A stretch of 64,000 nt of DNA from Endomychus coccineus (GCA_958510875.1 OY294069.1:167151111-167215110), one strand, 5' to 3'. Numbered from the stretch's first letter, positions 22,073-33,365 are shown. Made by a program: numbers and translations. Notes: generated by a model from the sequence alone, not told the origin.

Positions 22073-23812
22073 CAGTGGCGGCTCGTGAATTTTTGAGAGA
22101 GGAGGCTGGACATAAAACGTTTTTGTTACCCAGCAAGAACCAACGTGGAGGTATAGAGTTTCTCTTGCCAACAAATTTTTTTGTTCGTTTTTTGACTTTT
22201 ATTTTTTTTGGATTTTTAATATTTTTTCTTTTTTTTGGAATTTTTCATATTTTGTTTTTTTTTATTGATTTTATTAACTTTTTTTATATATCAACGGAAT
22301 TCTACGTATGTATCATTTTGTTTTAAGTGTTTTACTAAATCTTTTTCAATAGATATTAAACTAACATTGTATAAACGATTTTGGCCCATTGTATTTGGCA
22401 TGTAAGTTTTAATTCGTTTGAGAGTAGAAAATGATCTCTCCACCGTGCAGACGTGACAGAAATGGTGACTGTCAAACAAAGTAGTTCATAAAATCATTGT
22501 CCATCATATATTTTATCATATTGGCGTGACTGTCATACTGGCCTAAAATTTCTTTATTCGAGTATATAACGCATAATTCATTGTGCCGTGCTATTTTATC
22601 AAAAAATTTATATTTCAGAACTAAGTTATTTTAAAGTGTAATGGGGAACTCTTTTGGAAAAGATTCGAAAAATCTTCTATTCGTCAAGTCAAAAAACTTC
22701 AATTCATGTAAATTGGATAATCGAATCTCAATTTGACCTTTAATAGTATCTAAAATTTCATAAAAAATTTGTTTATAATGTAGTTTCTTGTCTACCAAAT
22801 TATATGTTTTCCTCCTTTTCGCGGGAAGAGCCTCATCAGTTGAAAAATTTTCAAATAAAATATTAAAATGAAATTCTGTATTACGGAAACTCTCCAATGA
22901 GATGTTTCAAACGATCTCTTGAATAAATTATATGAGTGAATTTATGTTGTAAAATTTGGAAAATAAGATCAGTATGTTCAAATATTAATTTAAAATTATC
23001 AAGAAAAAACAAAAATTCTTCATTTTCTAAATAAGATTTTAAACCAACAGCAGCATTCAATGAAACCTGATCTGTTGAAAAGTCATCACTGTTTAATACA
23101 AATTAAATGTTTCAATTAATTTGTCTTTATTTTTATGGATGGTAAATACTGCACGTGATGTAAAATTTCATCGAGTTGGAGCATTACAGGAAAATCAATG
23201 ATTATTTTTAAAACTTCGTCTTGTCAGTACTACTATTAGTATTAACAATGATCGATTTTGATAGTTACCTGACATTACTAATCCTTTCAAATCCGGTAAA
23301 GGCCGTTTATTTAAAAGAAACATTTTTATCATATGTTAATTCACTAAATGGATTTTCTAAAAGGCAGCAACTAACTTTCTAACACTCATTTTAAATTCAC
23401 AACAGACAACAATCTAACCTTACTTCGCGTGGCGTGACAACACATAAGCAAGCACTGACTGACCTACTCAGCAGTCGGCAGAACGCACGTCTCGTATTTC
23501 ATAGATTGCTAGCGGCTGCCGCAGGCTAGCCTCCAGAGGGTGTTGCCATTTTCGCTGATTTACCCAGTTGGCGTTCGGACTGGTCGGAAAAACGGTGACT
23601 GCGTTGAACAACACATGCTCAGCGTTTGAGATATATAGAGAGTCTAGCCTCAGGGCACTGTTGCCAGATTAAAAATAGCTACTGAGAACGGGGAATTAAT
23701 TGTAAAATCTTAAAAATTATCAGAGAAACAGGAAATAAAATGGAGAATGATCATTATGATAAATTGGTGAGGAGGCTGAGCCTCCTTAGCCTCCTTCGAG
23801 GAGCCGCCACTG
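22073..23812 (-). mobile_element. hAT transposon, 1740 bp, exact 8-bp target duplication
   Basis: TTTAGAAA is duplicated exactly on both sides (22065-22072 and 23813-23820). The termini CAGTGGCGGCTC and GAGCCGCCACTG are inverted repeats. An 8-bp duplication is the hAT signature. The interior encodes only the C-terminal half of a transposase on the minus strand, so this is an internally shortened, non-autonomous copy. A second GAGGAGGCT-rich block lies just inside each end. Confidence 0.93.
22300..23400 (-). pseudogene. hAT transposase C-terminal half, broken
   Basis: Minus-strand frames give a stretch with ALPAKRRKTYNLVDKKLHYK (about 22830-22770) and SNLHELKFFDLTNRRFFESF (about 22720-22660). 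Next comes the hAT dimerisation signature CTVERSFSTLKRIKTYMPNT, continuing MGQNRLYNVSLISIEKDL (22460-22345). That pattern is typical of zinc-finger-MYM-like hAT transposases. The N-terminal DNA-binding and first catalytic parts are absent, and frames are interrupted. Confidence 0.8.
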
Positions 23813-23820
23813 TTTAGAAA

Positions 23821-24539
23821 TACTAAACATATTGCAATCAGTTGCATTTTCACTGACATATCACATGAGTTTAAATTATATAAAATAAAATTTTATATGT
23901 TGATTTGTACGATTTTGTTTCGGTGTACAACAGACAGACATAGGCGATTCTTTCATGAACCTAATGGTGATGACGTTTCCGTTTGTGAGTAACGCCAACT
24001 GTAAATTATTCAATAATGTCACTTATCGGAATAATTTCCGAAACCGTGGTGGAGCGAAACGCTATCCAATCTGCTGCTACATAATTCAAAGTCCATCTCC
24101 AATTTTTATTATTTTCCACAGTCAAATTCCCTCTATTTTTCTGCCTTTCGGTCGGTCAGTTTTTTGTTCGGCTTTAGTGGGGACTTCCAATGTAATGATA
24201 TTTCCATCCAATTCACTTCCCTCTCTCCTCGATCCCCGTACATATTCAGAACTGCCCGCCACATGAGACTCCGCTCAAACCAATCGACTTTTCGCATTTT
24301 TTCAATACTCATTCCAAGTTCTTTGCATTAATCATTCTACTACTACTATTTCAATTGCTGGAACGTAATTGTTCGATTACGTTAATCCACAATTTACCCT
24401 TTGATTATTTTTTAATTCTCCATCAACCGAATCTAAAAGTCTAATTCGAGCTGTAGTGGTTATGAAATTCTCGATTATTTTAATCGTCAATCAATGCATT
24501 TTGCGTATATAATGTCTTCCTTAATAATACAAACTGGCC
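23821..24539. other. No gene recognised
   Basis: A 103-codon plus-strand frame (23955-24266) and the minus frame opposite it have no recognised family. No inverted repeat was seen. Confidence 0.4.
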
Positions 24540-25310
24540 AGAGGGCAAGCGCACATGAACAAATTGCATGGTAAGATGAACAACGAGCTATTATACAATG
24601 AGTTGGAAACCGACCCCATAATGGGGAGGCCATCGGATGGAATGCTTCCCAAGTATAGCTTCGAGAAAAACAGGCAGAAGAGGCATGTAAGGGAAGACCT
24701 CCAATGAATGCAGAAATAGCCTGTCACACAGACAGCTCAAAAACCGAGAAAGGTGCGTGGGCAGGAATGTATATAGCCAAGTCAAAGACAAGAATCTCAC
24801 TGACATTGGGTAAACTCATGACGATATTCCAGGCAGAATATGCTGCAATATGTCACTGTGCCAAAGAGAAATTGAGGCAAGAGCTTCTGGGTAAAACCAT
24901 CGCCAGCCAAGCGGCTATAGAAGCATTCAGTTCCTTGCAAGTCAATTCGAAACTCGTCTGAGACTGCTTATCAACCCAACAAGAGTTGAGCAGGCAAAAC
25001 AGAATGTCCTTAGCCTGGGTACCAATCCACACAGACTACAAGGGCAACGAAGAGGCTGATACACTGGCCCGAGAAGCAGCACGTGGGGCTCCAATTGCTC
25101 CAGAACACTTCTGTGGTATAGCGAAAGCGGTGCAGGTTCTGCCGAGAAGACGAGGAGACCTCAGTACACATACTGTGCTACTGCGAAGGCCTTACAAGGC
25201 AGAGGTTCTCAACGACAGGAAAGGAAACAACACTCTCATCATATGGGGGACCTGAGGTCTGGCATATGGGGTCCAGTCAGAAAGGCGGTTCTAGACAGGA
25301 AACTCTAACA
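24540..25310 (+). pseudogene. RNase H-type LINE, 3' end
   Basis: The plus strand carries the RNase H domain: HTDSSKTEKGAWAGMYIAKS (24727-24785), IFQAEYAAICHCAKEKLR (catalytic Glu, about 24820), then a shortened GKTIASQAAIEAF (about 24890). The segment with the third acidic residue (normally a C-S-D-S run) is deleted there. WVPIHTDYKGNEEADTLARE (25015-25075) follows, and then CRFCREDEETSVHILCYCEG (25135-25190), the C-terminal zinc-knuckle. Frameshifts separate these parts. Confidence 0.8.
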
Positions 25311-25319
25311 TACAACTGT

Positions 25320-25440
25320 CTTGGGCACACTTCTATTATTAATTTTGTGAGTGATTCACCCCACCATCTACGAAACAAAACTTCCTTATTTGCAGATGGC
25401 AAAAGTATGCTTCCTGTCAGAAATAAGATGACTCTTTAAT
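25320..25440 (+). pseudogene. Short LINE RT scrap
   Basis: Reads FVSDSPHHLRNKTSLFADG, resembling the YINDLPH...FADD palm segment of jockey-like RTs, with the second catalytic Asp changed to Gly. It directly follows the RNase H LINE and may be an unrelated insertion. Confidence 0.4.
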
Positions 25441-25586
25441 AGGATGTTAATCCCATATGCTCTTGGTATACCTTATGGCTGCTTCCCCTTAAGGTTATGA
25501 AGGGTGTTGTGTTCCATATAGAAAAAACTTATCCACATATCGATCTTTATTTTATTCAAATCTGTGTTCCACATTAGTATATTGTA

Positions 25587-25628
25587 CAACAAGTGAGAAA
25601 TATGTCGTTTTCTCACGAATTGTACATT
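25587..25628. repeat. GTGAGAAA palindrome beyond the 3' side of recombinase copy 1
   Basis: Inverted repeat in which TGTACAACAAGTGAGAAA faces TTTCTCACGAATTGTACA. The GTGAGAAA core recurs at 27127-27205 on the other side of the gene. A 14-bp element TTTTCTACGGATGC at about 25633-25646 also has its reverse complement at about 27250-27263. Confidence 0.6.
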
Positions 25629-25809
25629 GAACTTTTTCTACGGATGCGTTGTTTTCAAGTATTGAAAATTAAAATACATATACAATAATACTTGTATGTC
25701 ATTAACTCATTTTTATATTCTATTTAAAATAGTAATTAACAGTTATATTTGAACTATTTTGTAAAGTAATTCCTGGTAGGTTGTTTTGTTTCAACATGTT
25801 TTCGATAAT

Positions 25810-26882
25810 TCAAATATTAGCTGCGGTCGAAGTTGAAGTTGATGGGGAAACGTACTGAGCTTCCACAGCATTGTTGTGTTCAGGTTCTAATGGCACTGTA
25901 GGCTGAATGGATTCTACTATACTTTTTGAAATTATCATTTTGTTAGCTATGGAGTTGTCGATATAAGATTCAGCAACATTGCTGGATTTCCAACCCCCAT
26001 GGCGTTTTAAAGTTAAAAGATCTGCCCCTGCATTAACTAAAATAGTCGCAGATGACCTTCGAAAACAGTGGCCAGTATATAATTCAGGGTTCGGTAATTG
26101 CAAAAATTTCGCTATTTCTTTCGCCATGGTGCCAAATTTATTTAGCCCCACAGGCTGTTTCGTACATTTGCTATTTTTGTAATTTAAAAAAACACGTGTT
26201 TCATTTGTGCATGGTCGAAGCTTCACATATTTTTTGTAAATTTGGTAGAATTCTCCTGTGACTGTCAAATTTCTAGGAACCTTGGCTTTAGTATTGGGTA
26301 ATTTTATTGAAAGGGCCGAATTAAGATCTTCCATGTCATTAATTTTTAATTTTCGAAGTTCATCACAACGGCATGCCCCTGTAAGGCCAATAGCTAAAGC
26401 AGCCTGAAATCAAAGCCAAACATTCATTTTCCGATAGCAATTTAAAAATTTTCAATTCATACCTTCATCAGCAAATACTTTTCATCAGGTGCATCTTTTA
26501 AAAATTGTTGAATTTCTTCAGAAGTTAATGTTTTTGACTGTTTTGGAACATATTTTTCAGATTTGCGTTCTAAAAATGTACGTAGTTTCACGTATTTTGA
26601 TATATCAACACAGTTTTTAATTATAAAGGTACTCCTTAGCATCGAGTACTGAGACCATAATGTTGATGATTTCAATCTTCTTGACAACTCTTCAAAATAA
26701 ACTAACAAGGTATTTTCGGAACAAGAATTTATCTTGGCTTTCATTTTCCAGTCCATAAAGTTTCAGTAAGCGTTTGCATATTTTTCTCTTGATGTGCTTG
26801 GTAGCAAATTATTGCAAACATCTATTGCTTTCTGAATAATTTCTGGAGGTGTATTTTCCGACTCTAAATCTTCGTATTCCAT
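25810..26882 (-). pseudogene. Crypton-type tyrosine recombinase, copy 1 (one stop, 59-bp intron)
   Basis: Two exons on the minus strand. Exon 1 is 26882-26463 (140 codons, with an in-frame TGA at codon 40, 26765-26763). The intron is 26462-26404, from GTATGA to TTTCAG. Exon 2 is 26403-25810, ending in TGA. The predicted product is about 337 residues. Exon 2 holds the tyrosine-recombinase catalytic set: Arg152 in GACRCDELRK, His252 and Arg255 in GHCFRRSSA, His275 in RHGGWKSS, and the Tyr287 nucleophile in AESYIDNS. The N-terminal part is the core-binding domain. Domesticated and mobile Crypton recombinases have this layout. All catalytic residues survive, so decay is recent or mild. The start is the first ATG of the open frame. 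Confidence 0.82.
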
Positions 26883-27124
26883 TATATTCAATATTTAATG
26901 AATCTGAACTGTTTATATTATAACAAATAACAATAAAACTATTTTCGTTGGGTAAGTTGACAGCAATAATTATGCAGTGCTTCGGTTTTGTTGTTATAGA
27001 AACGCCAACAATGGGCTACTTGGATATTGCACGCGAATCGTCGGCGTAGCGTTGTCAACGTGAAGAACGTGTCATATCAATCTGACATGTAACAATTCAT
27101 GACTGACTTGGGTTATCGTGATAA

Positions 27125-27207
27125 CAGTGAGAAATTATTCCTCACTGTGAGAAATTATATCTCACTGTATTGGCGGATATTTCTCACTGCGTGAGAAATC
27201 TTTCGTT
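27125..27207. repeat. Cluster of CAGTGAGAAAT / CTCACTGT palindromes
   Basis: Two consecutive units of the form GTGAGAAATTAT-N2-CTCACTGT, each itself an inverted repeat, are followed by ATTTCTCACTGCGTGAGAAAT. This lies about 240 bp upstream of the recombinase copy 1 start. Such palindromes are plausible recombinase-binding sites, but that is inference. Confidence 0.55.
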
Positions 27208-27739
27208 TTGAACGTATGAAAGCGTTGAGAGAAGTGGCACATTGTATAGCATCCGTAGAAAAAATGATTTGTTTGTCACAATTACGTCCAACTTAACAAG
27301 GTCTAAGCATATCTCGGAAAATTGTGAACGATTATATTTGCAGCTGGTTTAACTGAGGAGATCTTTCTCCTAAGTTTCGTCCAAAACCTTCATGGTTATG
27401 TTCTACACGTAACGTTGAGCCGTGAATAGCAGGGTCAGGGTGGCGTTCAGGGTTCGTAATTGATTAAAAGGGCTGTTAGCTTTCCAGAGGTTGGCAACAA
27501 GACTCTCTTTTGGTAAGATTAGACCGGTCTACGAAGAAAGACTCGTACTGGCGAATATACAAACATCCCAAGAGAGACGTCTTCAGGGAGACCTTATAGT
27601 GTATTATATCGTGCATCATCCAGACACCTTATCATGCTTGCTTCTATTCTAATAAGTACTTTCAGCTACCAAGTAGCAATCATAGTAAACATCTTTCTTT
27701 TAGGGTATTACGCTTACTTCATTTTCACAATTAACACTA

Positions 27740-28020
27740 GTTGCCGAGGATACAAATTTAAATTCTAAGAAGAAAAGTTCAAATCCAACAGCAGACAATC
27801 CTTCTTCAGCTATAGAATTTTTAATGCATGCATCTTCTATTAATTCGGTTTTTAAGTCTAAAAGATAGAAAATGTTCCTTATATATAATTTCTATATTAC
27901 GACTAGATCTATTGATGTGGAAGTTATCACACTCTGAACAGGTTAATTCATAAACTCCAGGCTTATTGTTTCAGGGCACAGTATTATTCTCACGAAGGGG
28001 GAGTATTGAGAAGCACCTAT
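27740..28020 (-). pseudogene. Penelope-like GIY-YIG nuclease fragment
   Basis: The minus strand reads NKPGVYELTCSECDNFHI, then NRSSRNIEIIYKEHFLSF. This follows the Penelope GIY-YIG pattern (GVY..TC..C..YIG.S.R), but the YIG Gly is replaced (HIN). After a stop and frame change it continues with SIAEEGLSAVGFEL. It is clearly a different, older lineage than the 13-15-kb copies. Confidence 0.6.
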
Positions 28021-28159
28021 CAATATTTTTTAAAGTAAATTGGTTTTGAATTTACAGTTTATTGTTGAATAAATTATATTGCAGTTGAAGAATATTGAAT
28101 GTAATTTTGAACCCCTTTTGAAACGATGTAATTGTTACAACAATATCTATTTGTATAAC

Positions 28160-28255
28160 AAGGGAGCAAAGTGCATCATTTCCTCCCGCGGATAGTTTGA
28201 TGCCCGACTCTAAGTATCAAAATGCTAGGGAGGAAATGACACTCTGCTTCAAAGT
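28160..28255. repeat. Inverted repeat AGGAAATGACAC / GCATCATTTCCTCCC
   Basis: GCATCATTTCCTCCC (about 28172-28186) faces GGGAGGAAATGACAC (about 28228-28242) across about 40 bp. Together with 28648-28755 it forms a group of AGTG/GAAATG-type motifs on the 3' side of recombinase copy 2. Confidence 0.5.
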
Positions 28256-28647
28256 ATTGCATATAATTTTTTACTATTTTTACTACGTTTCACATCAATT
28301 CCATTATTATTTTCTTGTGTAAATATTTCAAGATGTCATAATATAAATACTGTTATGAGTAGATGGGGGCGCTACTAAGGTTGCTTTTGTTTATAATAAA
28401 TGAACTCTCAAAAAGTCTCATGAAACTTTGTAATTATGAAGTTCGACAGTGAAGATGAAGTTCCCAAAATATTCTGGAGGTAGCAAACATGTTTGCTTTA
28501 AGTCTGCTACCGGTGAAGTCTCGCGAAAAATATGGATGGGAGTACCAGCTATTTAAACGGTGAATGAAAACTAAGCAAATGAAAGACAACGATGCTTCCG
28601 TTGCGTTACTTTTTCTTCCTAGAGAGGAAAAGTACTGTATTGCTCCC

Positions 28648-28755
28648 TAGTGAGAAATAGTATGTATATTACGTTACTAGTGTGGAAAGTGACCCGACAA
28701 TCCCACGAGTGTGAAATGGCACTTTCCTCGCAAGTAATGTGCACTATTTTTCCGA
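28648..28755. repeat. Imperfect palindrome with AGTGNGAAA repeats
   Basis: AAATAGTATGTATATTACG at the left faces GTAATGTGCACTATTT at the right, with CTAGTGTGGAAAGTGAC and GAGTGTGAAATGGCAC inside. It lies about 100 bp downstream of recombinase copy 2 and resembles the motifs around copy 1. Confidence 0.5.
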
Positions 28756-28854
28756 CGACCACAGATTAATGCATAATTGCAAAAAAATTAATATATTTTC
28801 ACTTTGTTTTGAGAATTTGAGAATTTTACAAAGAAAAATAATAATTGAACAAGA

Positions 28855-30005
28855 TTACTGCTTAGAATTGTAGAAATTAAAAGTAATATTATTATTATTA
28901 CAATTAGTAAATTGTAATGGACTTTGCAATGAGGAGTTAGACAGATTTGTCTTTGTTATTTGTACACTATGTACAGTAGTAGACTCGATGTCAGTTTCTC
29001 GAAGAGGCGGAGTGACGGCTTTCGAAGTACTGCTGATGGCACCCATAATTTTATTGGCAATATTTAACCTGTTAGAAACAGAATTGTCAATATATTCTTC
29101 TGCGACTTTGGACGATTTCCAACCCCCATGTCTTTTCAGAGAAGTTAGATCTCCTCCTGCATCTACTAATATAGTAGCAGAAGAACGGCGAAATGAGTGC
29201 CCTGTGTATTTTTCAGAATCGTTTAGATTCGAAAATTAGCCCCTACTCTAGGTATATTTCCAATTTTGGTAATGCCCACTACTTGTTTTGTGCATTTTTG
29301 GTCTCTATAATTAAGAAAAAAGAGTGTTTCGGTAGTTGGCGGTCTTAGATTGGCATATTTTCTATATATGCTATAAAAGTTTCCAGTAATAGTGAACTTG
29401 CGACAGCATTTATTTTTTGTATTATTAATTTGAATGACAGCCGCAGTCCCCAAATCTTCAATGTTATTTATACATAACTGGGTAAGTTCTTGCTTGCGAC
29501 ATGCACCAGATATACCCATAACCAACACAACCTAAAAAAAAAACATAATTAAATAAATGTATAGACCTTGTTCAAATACCGATGACTTATCTTTGTAAGT
29601 AAATGAATCTCATCGGAAAGTTTATTTATAAATTAACAAATTTCTTGTTGTGTCAAAATTTTACCTTTTTTCGGTTTATTTCCTTTTTTTGAATGCCTTA
29701 AGTTTACTATATTTGGAGATATCTATATTGTGGTGAATTGATAAAGTGGTACGCAACATAGAATAATTAGTTCATAATGTTGAGCATTGGATTCTATTGG
29801 AAAGTTCACCCATGTATGCAAGCAAAACGTTTTCAGAAAAGGATCTTCTTATTTCCTTATTTCTTCGCCATGAAAGAAATTGATCGTAAGCGTATTCGTA
29901 CCTTCTTTTGGACTTTTCAGGCTGTAAATTCAGTGACGTTAATTTTGCGGCCTCTTCAATTTCAGGTGGAGTACATTGATCATCACTATTAATCTCTGCA
30001 TCCAT
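28855..30005 (-). pseudogene. Crypton-type tyrosine recombinase, copy 2, broken
   Basis: A minus-strand homologue of copy 1, diverged in sequence but with the same exon layout. The N-terminal exon starts with ATG at 30005 (MDAEINSDDQCTPPEIEEAA), has Trp changed to TGA near 29769, a frameshift in an A-run near 29690 and another stop. The intron's 5' site reads AAG/ATAAGT, so the GT donor is mutated. The acceptor TTTTTTAG and exon 2 (GISGACRKQEL) follow. A frame break near 29225 precedes YTGHSFRRSSATILVDAG and RHGGWKSSKVAEEYIDNS, so the catalytic His, Arg, His and Tyr are still visible. It ends at 28855. Confidence 0.8.
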
Positions 30006-31143
30006 GTTTTATGGAATTTTAGATACTATTTTCACGGTTTAGTATATGATAAGAATGATGCATATGCAAAACTGACACTTCTAAAGTTTATCTGACGTTT
30101 GCGCAATATTAATTTCAAAGCACACTTCAATTCCATTATGCAATACATATAGCTATAGATACACATATCACTCTAGCGTGATATTTAACTTTTCATCGCT
30201 AGGGTGGTATTTGTCATTTTCGAAGTAACTAAATAGTGAGCTATTTGTCATTTTCACATGTGTTTGTCGGAAAAAGTATTATTTAGGAGCAAAATAATAC
30301 TTTCTATATAGGTAGTTGAAAAAAGATATTTAATAACTGACCTATTATTATTATTCTAGCTAATTTTATATAATTTGCGATTGAAATGTAATGTGAAAAA
30401 TGCTCGCATTGAATCCAGAACGCTATTAAAAAAATGTATGGTATCATTTCACATATATCCGCGATGAAAATAAGGAAATCGAAATAATGTTTAACGTTTG
30501 GAGTGTATATCACCTATGGATATTTCGTATCTTCGTTAATAGAATTTGCGAAACAATCGGACCATAACTCTTGATTGGACATGTTCGGTTAGAAGTTCGA
30601 ATGCTATTTCGAAAAAAGTCCGGTGTTATTATTTACAGACTTCATTAAGCGTAATACGGCTTTATTCTCTACGACTGGCCGGTACATTATTCAATTTGGG
30701 CAGTTCGCAGAGCGAAGTACACCAAATGAATTGTGGGGCCTCACTGGACGTAGCAGTATTTTTATATCGCGGATGTATGTACGTATGTAGATACGCGTTG
30801 CATATGTATGATAAGCGTGGAGCAGCGTGGTTCTTTATAAAGCTTTCGAATCCCTTCGCTTCTAGAACGGGACGCTTTGGATTTCCATCACGGTTCGTTT
30901 TTCTTCGGGCAGCTTTATTCGTTTTTCTATCGGACTCAACTGTTGAACGTTAGTGGTTTGAAAAGGAGTTCTTTCCGTTTCGTTTTGCTATTGTACTCAA
31001 CTATACAATGGCGTAGGTAGAGTTGGTTTTACCCGTGGTAATAGTGATTATGTCACCTCTCTCCTTCAACATCACTCAGATATGAAAAGTATTAATATTA
31101 AATAGTCTTTTATTAATTTTTTACTGAAATTCAAATCTACGTA
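30006..31143. other. No gene recognised; one 135-codon frame of unknown status
   Basis: 30170-30300 holds three short related direct units of the GTGAGCTATTTGTCATTTTC type, and a hairpin (AAGTATTATTT/AAATAATACTT) at 30276-30305. A 135-codon plus-strand frame at 30546-30953 sits in a locally GC-richer patch, but I see no family signature and no homologue. Confidence 0.35.
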
Positions 31144-32582
31144 TCGTCGACTTACTTGCAAACCCTTCAAAGTATCTTCTTGAAAACTTTCCAGGAGGAA
31201 GGAACAATCGTTTTCTTCGGGGAAAAAAATGCTACTAAGGTAAAGCTTGAGTTTACCAATAGAACAAAGGAATTTATTAATTTCACATAACATATTTTTT
31301 TATGGCACATAGGAGGCTTTGAACCAAAATAGGCGTCTTAATGTTTTTTGTTCATATCGAAATTTAACATGGTTTCTGATGGAATAAAGACAAAAGAAAA
31401 ACTATTTAGCTTCATTGTCAATCATCCACTTTCCTTCATCAGTCTTTCGCTAACATTTATACAGCTCTCCTTTTTGTCGCTTCAATTTGTTTTGTTCTCT
31501 GCTCCACCGCTGCCTAACGGGTTTTCTCTTTCATTTGGGACTCTCAATCCTATCAAGATCTTTTCTTTCTGAAGCTTCTCAATCTATCGATGCACTGTCT
31601 CCAAGATTCACTTGGTTTATATTCTTCATCGTCACTATTTTCGATTTGTCCTGATTCTTGTTTAGTCTCATCTAACATATAACTTTCAATATCATCTGTA
31701 GACCCTAACGATTTCTTGGCAATTATTTCTGTTCGTGATTTTTCCATTTTTTCTTTTCTATTCCTCCTTCTACTGTACATTCTTCCATTAAAAGTTTCAC
31801 GGTTGTTTCTTCTTAATTTGTACTGTCTAAATGCGATAAACCAGAACAGCTTTCATGATTCCAAAGTTCATATAGGACGCTGTATGCCGCATTTACCCCT
31901 TCTCTCAATTCAGCTAAACCTTGATCTTCGGTCGGTGACAAAATTCTCTTTATGTTCCTGACAAACCAAGTCCGTTGTTGAAGGTCCATTTTTCTGAAGT
32001 ACCGTATTGATAATAACTCTTCTCCTCGATACTCCAGATAGTTGCAACACCTGAGAGAGAAAAATAGTCATGATTTTCTTGTTAAACAATAAACAAAAAT
32101 TGAAAAACAACTCATTTTTGACTTGAACCTAAATGTAAGTGTTAAAACAAATCATCTTAAGTACTGTAGTGAGCAAATTAAATAGAACCACAAAAATCTA
32201 GTCGGCAAGTCAAAACGAGTTCTTCAGAAAGTTTCCGTTAGTCCAAGACTACAAATAAGTACAAAATGTTCACTTACCTTATTATTAACACTTTATTGTC
32301 CATTTTTTCTTCAATTTGGTATTAAATCAACAAAATAAAACACCTTTAACCGGCAGTGCCAAAAATAACCTATAAATTATTCAGACATAGGAGGTTTTGT
32401 TTAACGTTTTGGCACCAGTTAACTGTGATGGTATTGATATTTATTACTAGATGGCGTAATAATCCTGTTATGGACTTAAAAGATATTGCAGTATGAAGAT
32501 GTTGCTCCAAAGCGTTTAAAATGATCAAAAACCTAAAAATCACCAAATGATGACTCTGGAGGTTCTGCAAGTAAGTCGACGA
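31144..32582 (-). mobile_element. Unclassified TA-flanked transposon, 17-bp perfect inverted ends
   Basis: TCGTCGACTTACTTGCA at 31144-31160 and its exact reverse complement at 32566-32582 are each bordered by TA (31142-31143 and 32583-32584). Similarity continues inwards with mismatches to about 29 bp. The interior carries protein-like minus-strand frames. TA duplication suggests a Tc1/mariner, ISL2EU or similar mechanism, but the encoded protein is not one I recognise. Confidence 0.65.
31553..32050 (-). pseudogene. Protein-like frames inside the TA-flanked element
   Basis: On the minus strand a good 3' splice site (TTTTTCTCTCTCAG) precedes an open stretch from 32050 to the TAA at 31815, reading MDLQQRTWFVRNIKRILSPT then LAELREGVNAAYSVLYELWN. 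In another frame a second stretch, beginning MYSRRRNRKEKMEKSRTEII, runs to 31553 and is rich in charged residues. The two may be exons or frameshifted parts of one gene. The family is unknown to me. Confidence 0.35.
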
Positions 32583-32634
32583 TATATGTATAATATCAAC
32601 AATTAAAATTTTTTTATTAATTATTTAATCATTT

Positions 32635-33365
32635 AATCAAGATTAGAGTCATTTTCGGGTAATTTCGGGTCACTAAACATGAATTCAATGTTATTTTTTA
32701 AATTGAAGGTTAATTTGATCATTTTATTGATAATTACTTAGTTACCGAATTAACAAAAAAATTCAAAGTCTTAAAATAGTCAAGATTGGAGTCAATTTCG
32801 TATAATTTGAGGCCGCTGAAAACGAAATTGATGTTACTTTTTGAATCGAATGATAATTTAATTAATTACTTAATTCACTTGGCGAATCAACAAAAAATAT
32901 TCAAAGTTTTGAAATAATCAAGATTACAGTCAATTTCGGATAATTTGAAGTAGTTAAATTTGAATCTAATGTGATTTTTCAATAAAATCTTCATATTATT
33001 TGTTGATTGATAGCGTTGCCATGGTAACTGAGAGAAGTGCAGGGACGTATGAGCTGAATTCAGAACCAGTAATTCAACCTCCAGGGTCATAGCCGTAAAG
33101 GGGAAGAGCGGTTTTTCATGTTATTGATAAAAAATAGTTTTCCAGCAATTTATTCAAAAAATAACATCAAATTCGTATTCAGCGACCTTAAATTATATGA
33201 AATTGACTCCAATCTTGATTATTTTGAGACTTTGAATTTTTTTGTTAATTCGGTAACTGAGTAATTATTAATTGAATAATTATATTAACATTCAATCAAA
33301 AAAATAACATCAAACTACTCAGCGACCTCAAATTACCTGAAAATGACTCGTCTTGATTATTTTTT
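32635..33365. mobile_element. Foldback element 1 built of ~125-bp tandem units
   Basis: The left arm (32635-32870) and right arm (33135-33365) are inverted copies of about 230 bp. Each is built of two diverged tandem units, marked by TCAAGATTNGAGTCANTTTC and TTACCGAATTAACAAAAAAA. A third unit (32925-32990) continues into the loop. No coding potential. The outer ends are unclear. The architecture matches the foldback at 48561-50052. Confidence 0.7.

Noticed and set aside
30546..30953. 135-codon plus-strand frame
   Set aside because: Longest frame outside mobile DNA, but no domain, no biased codon pattern I can judge, no splice or homologue evidence; left as unknown.
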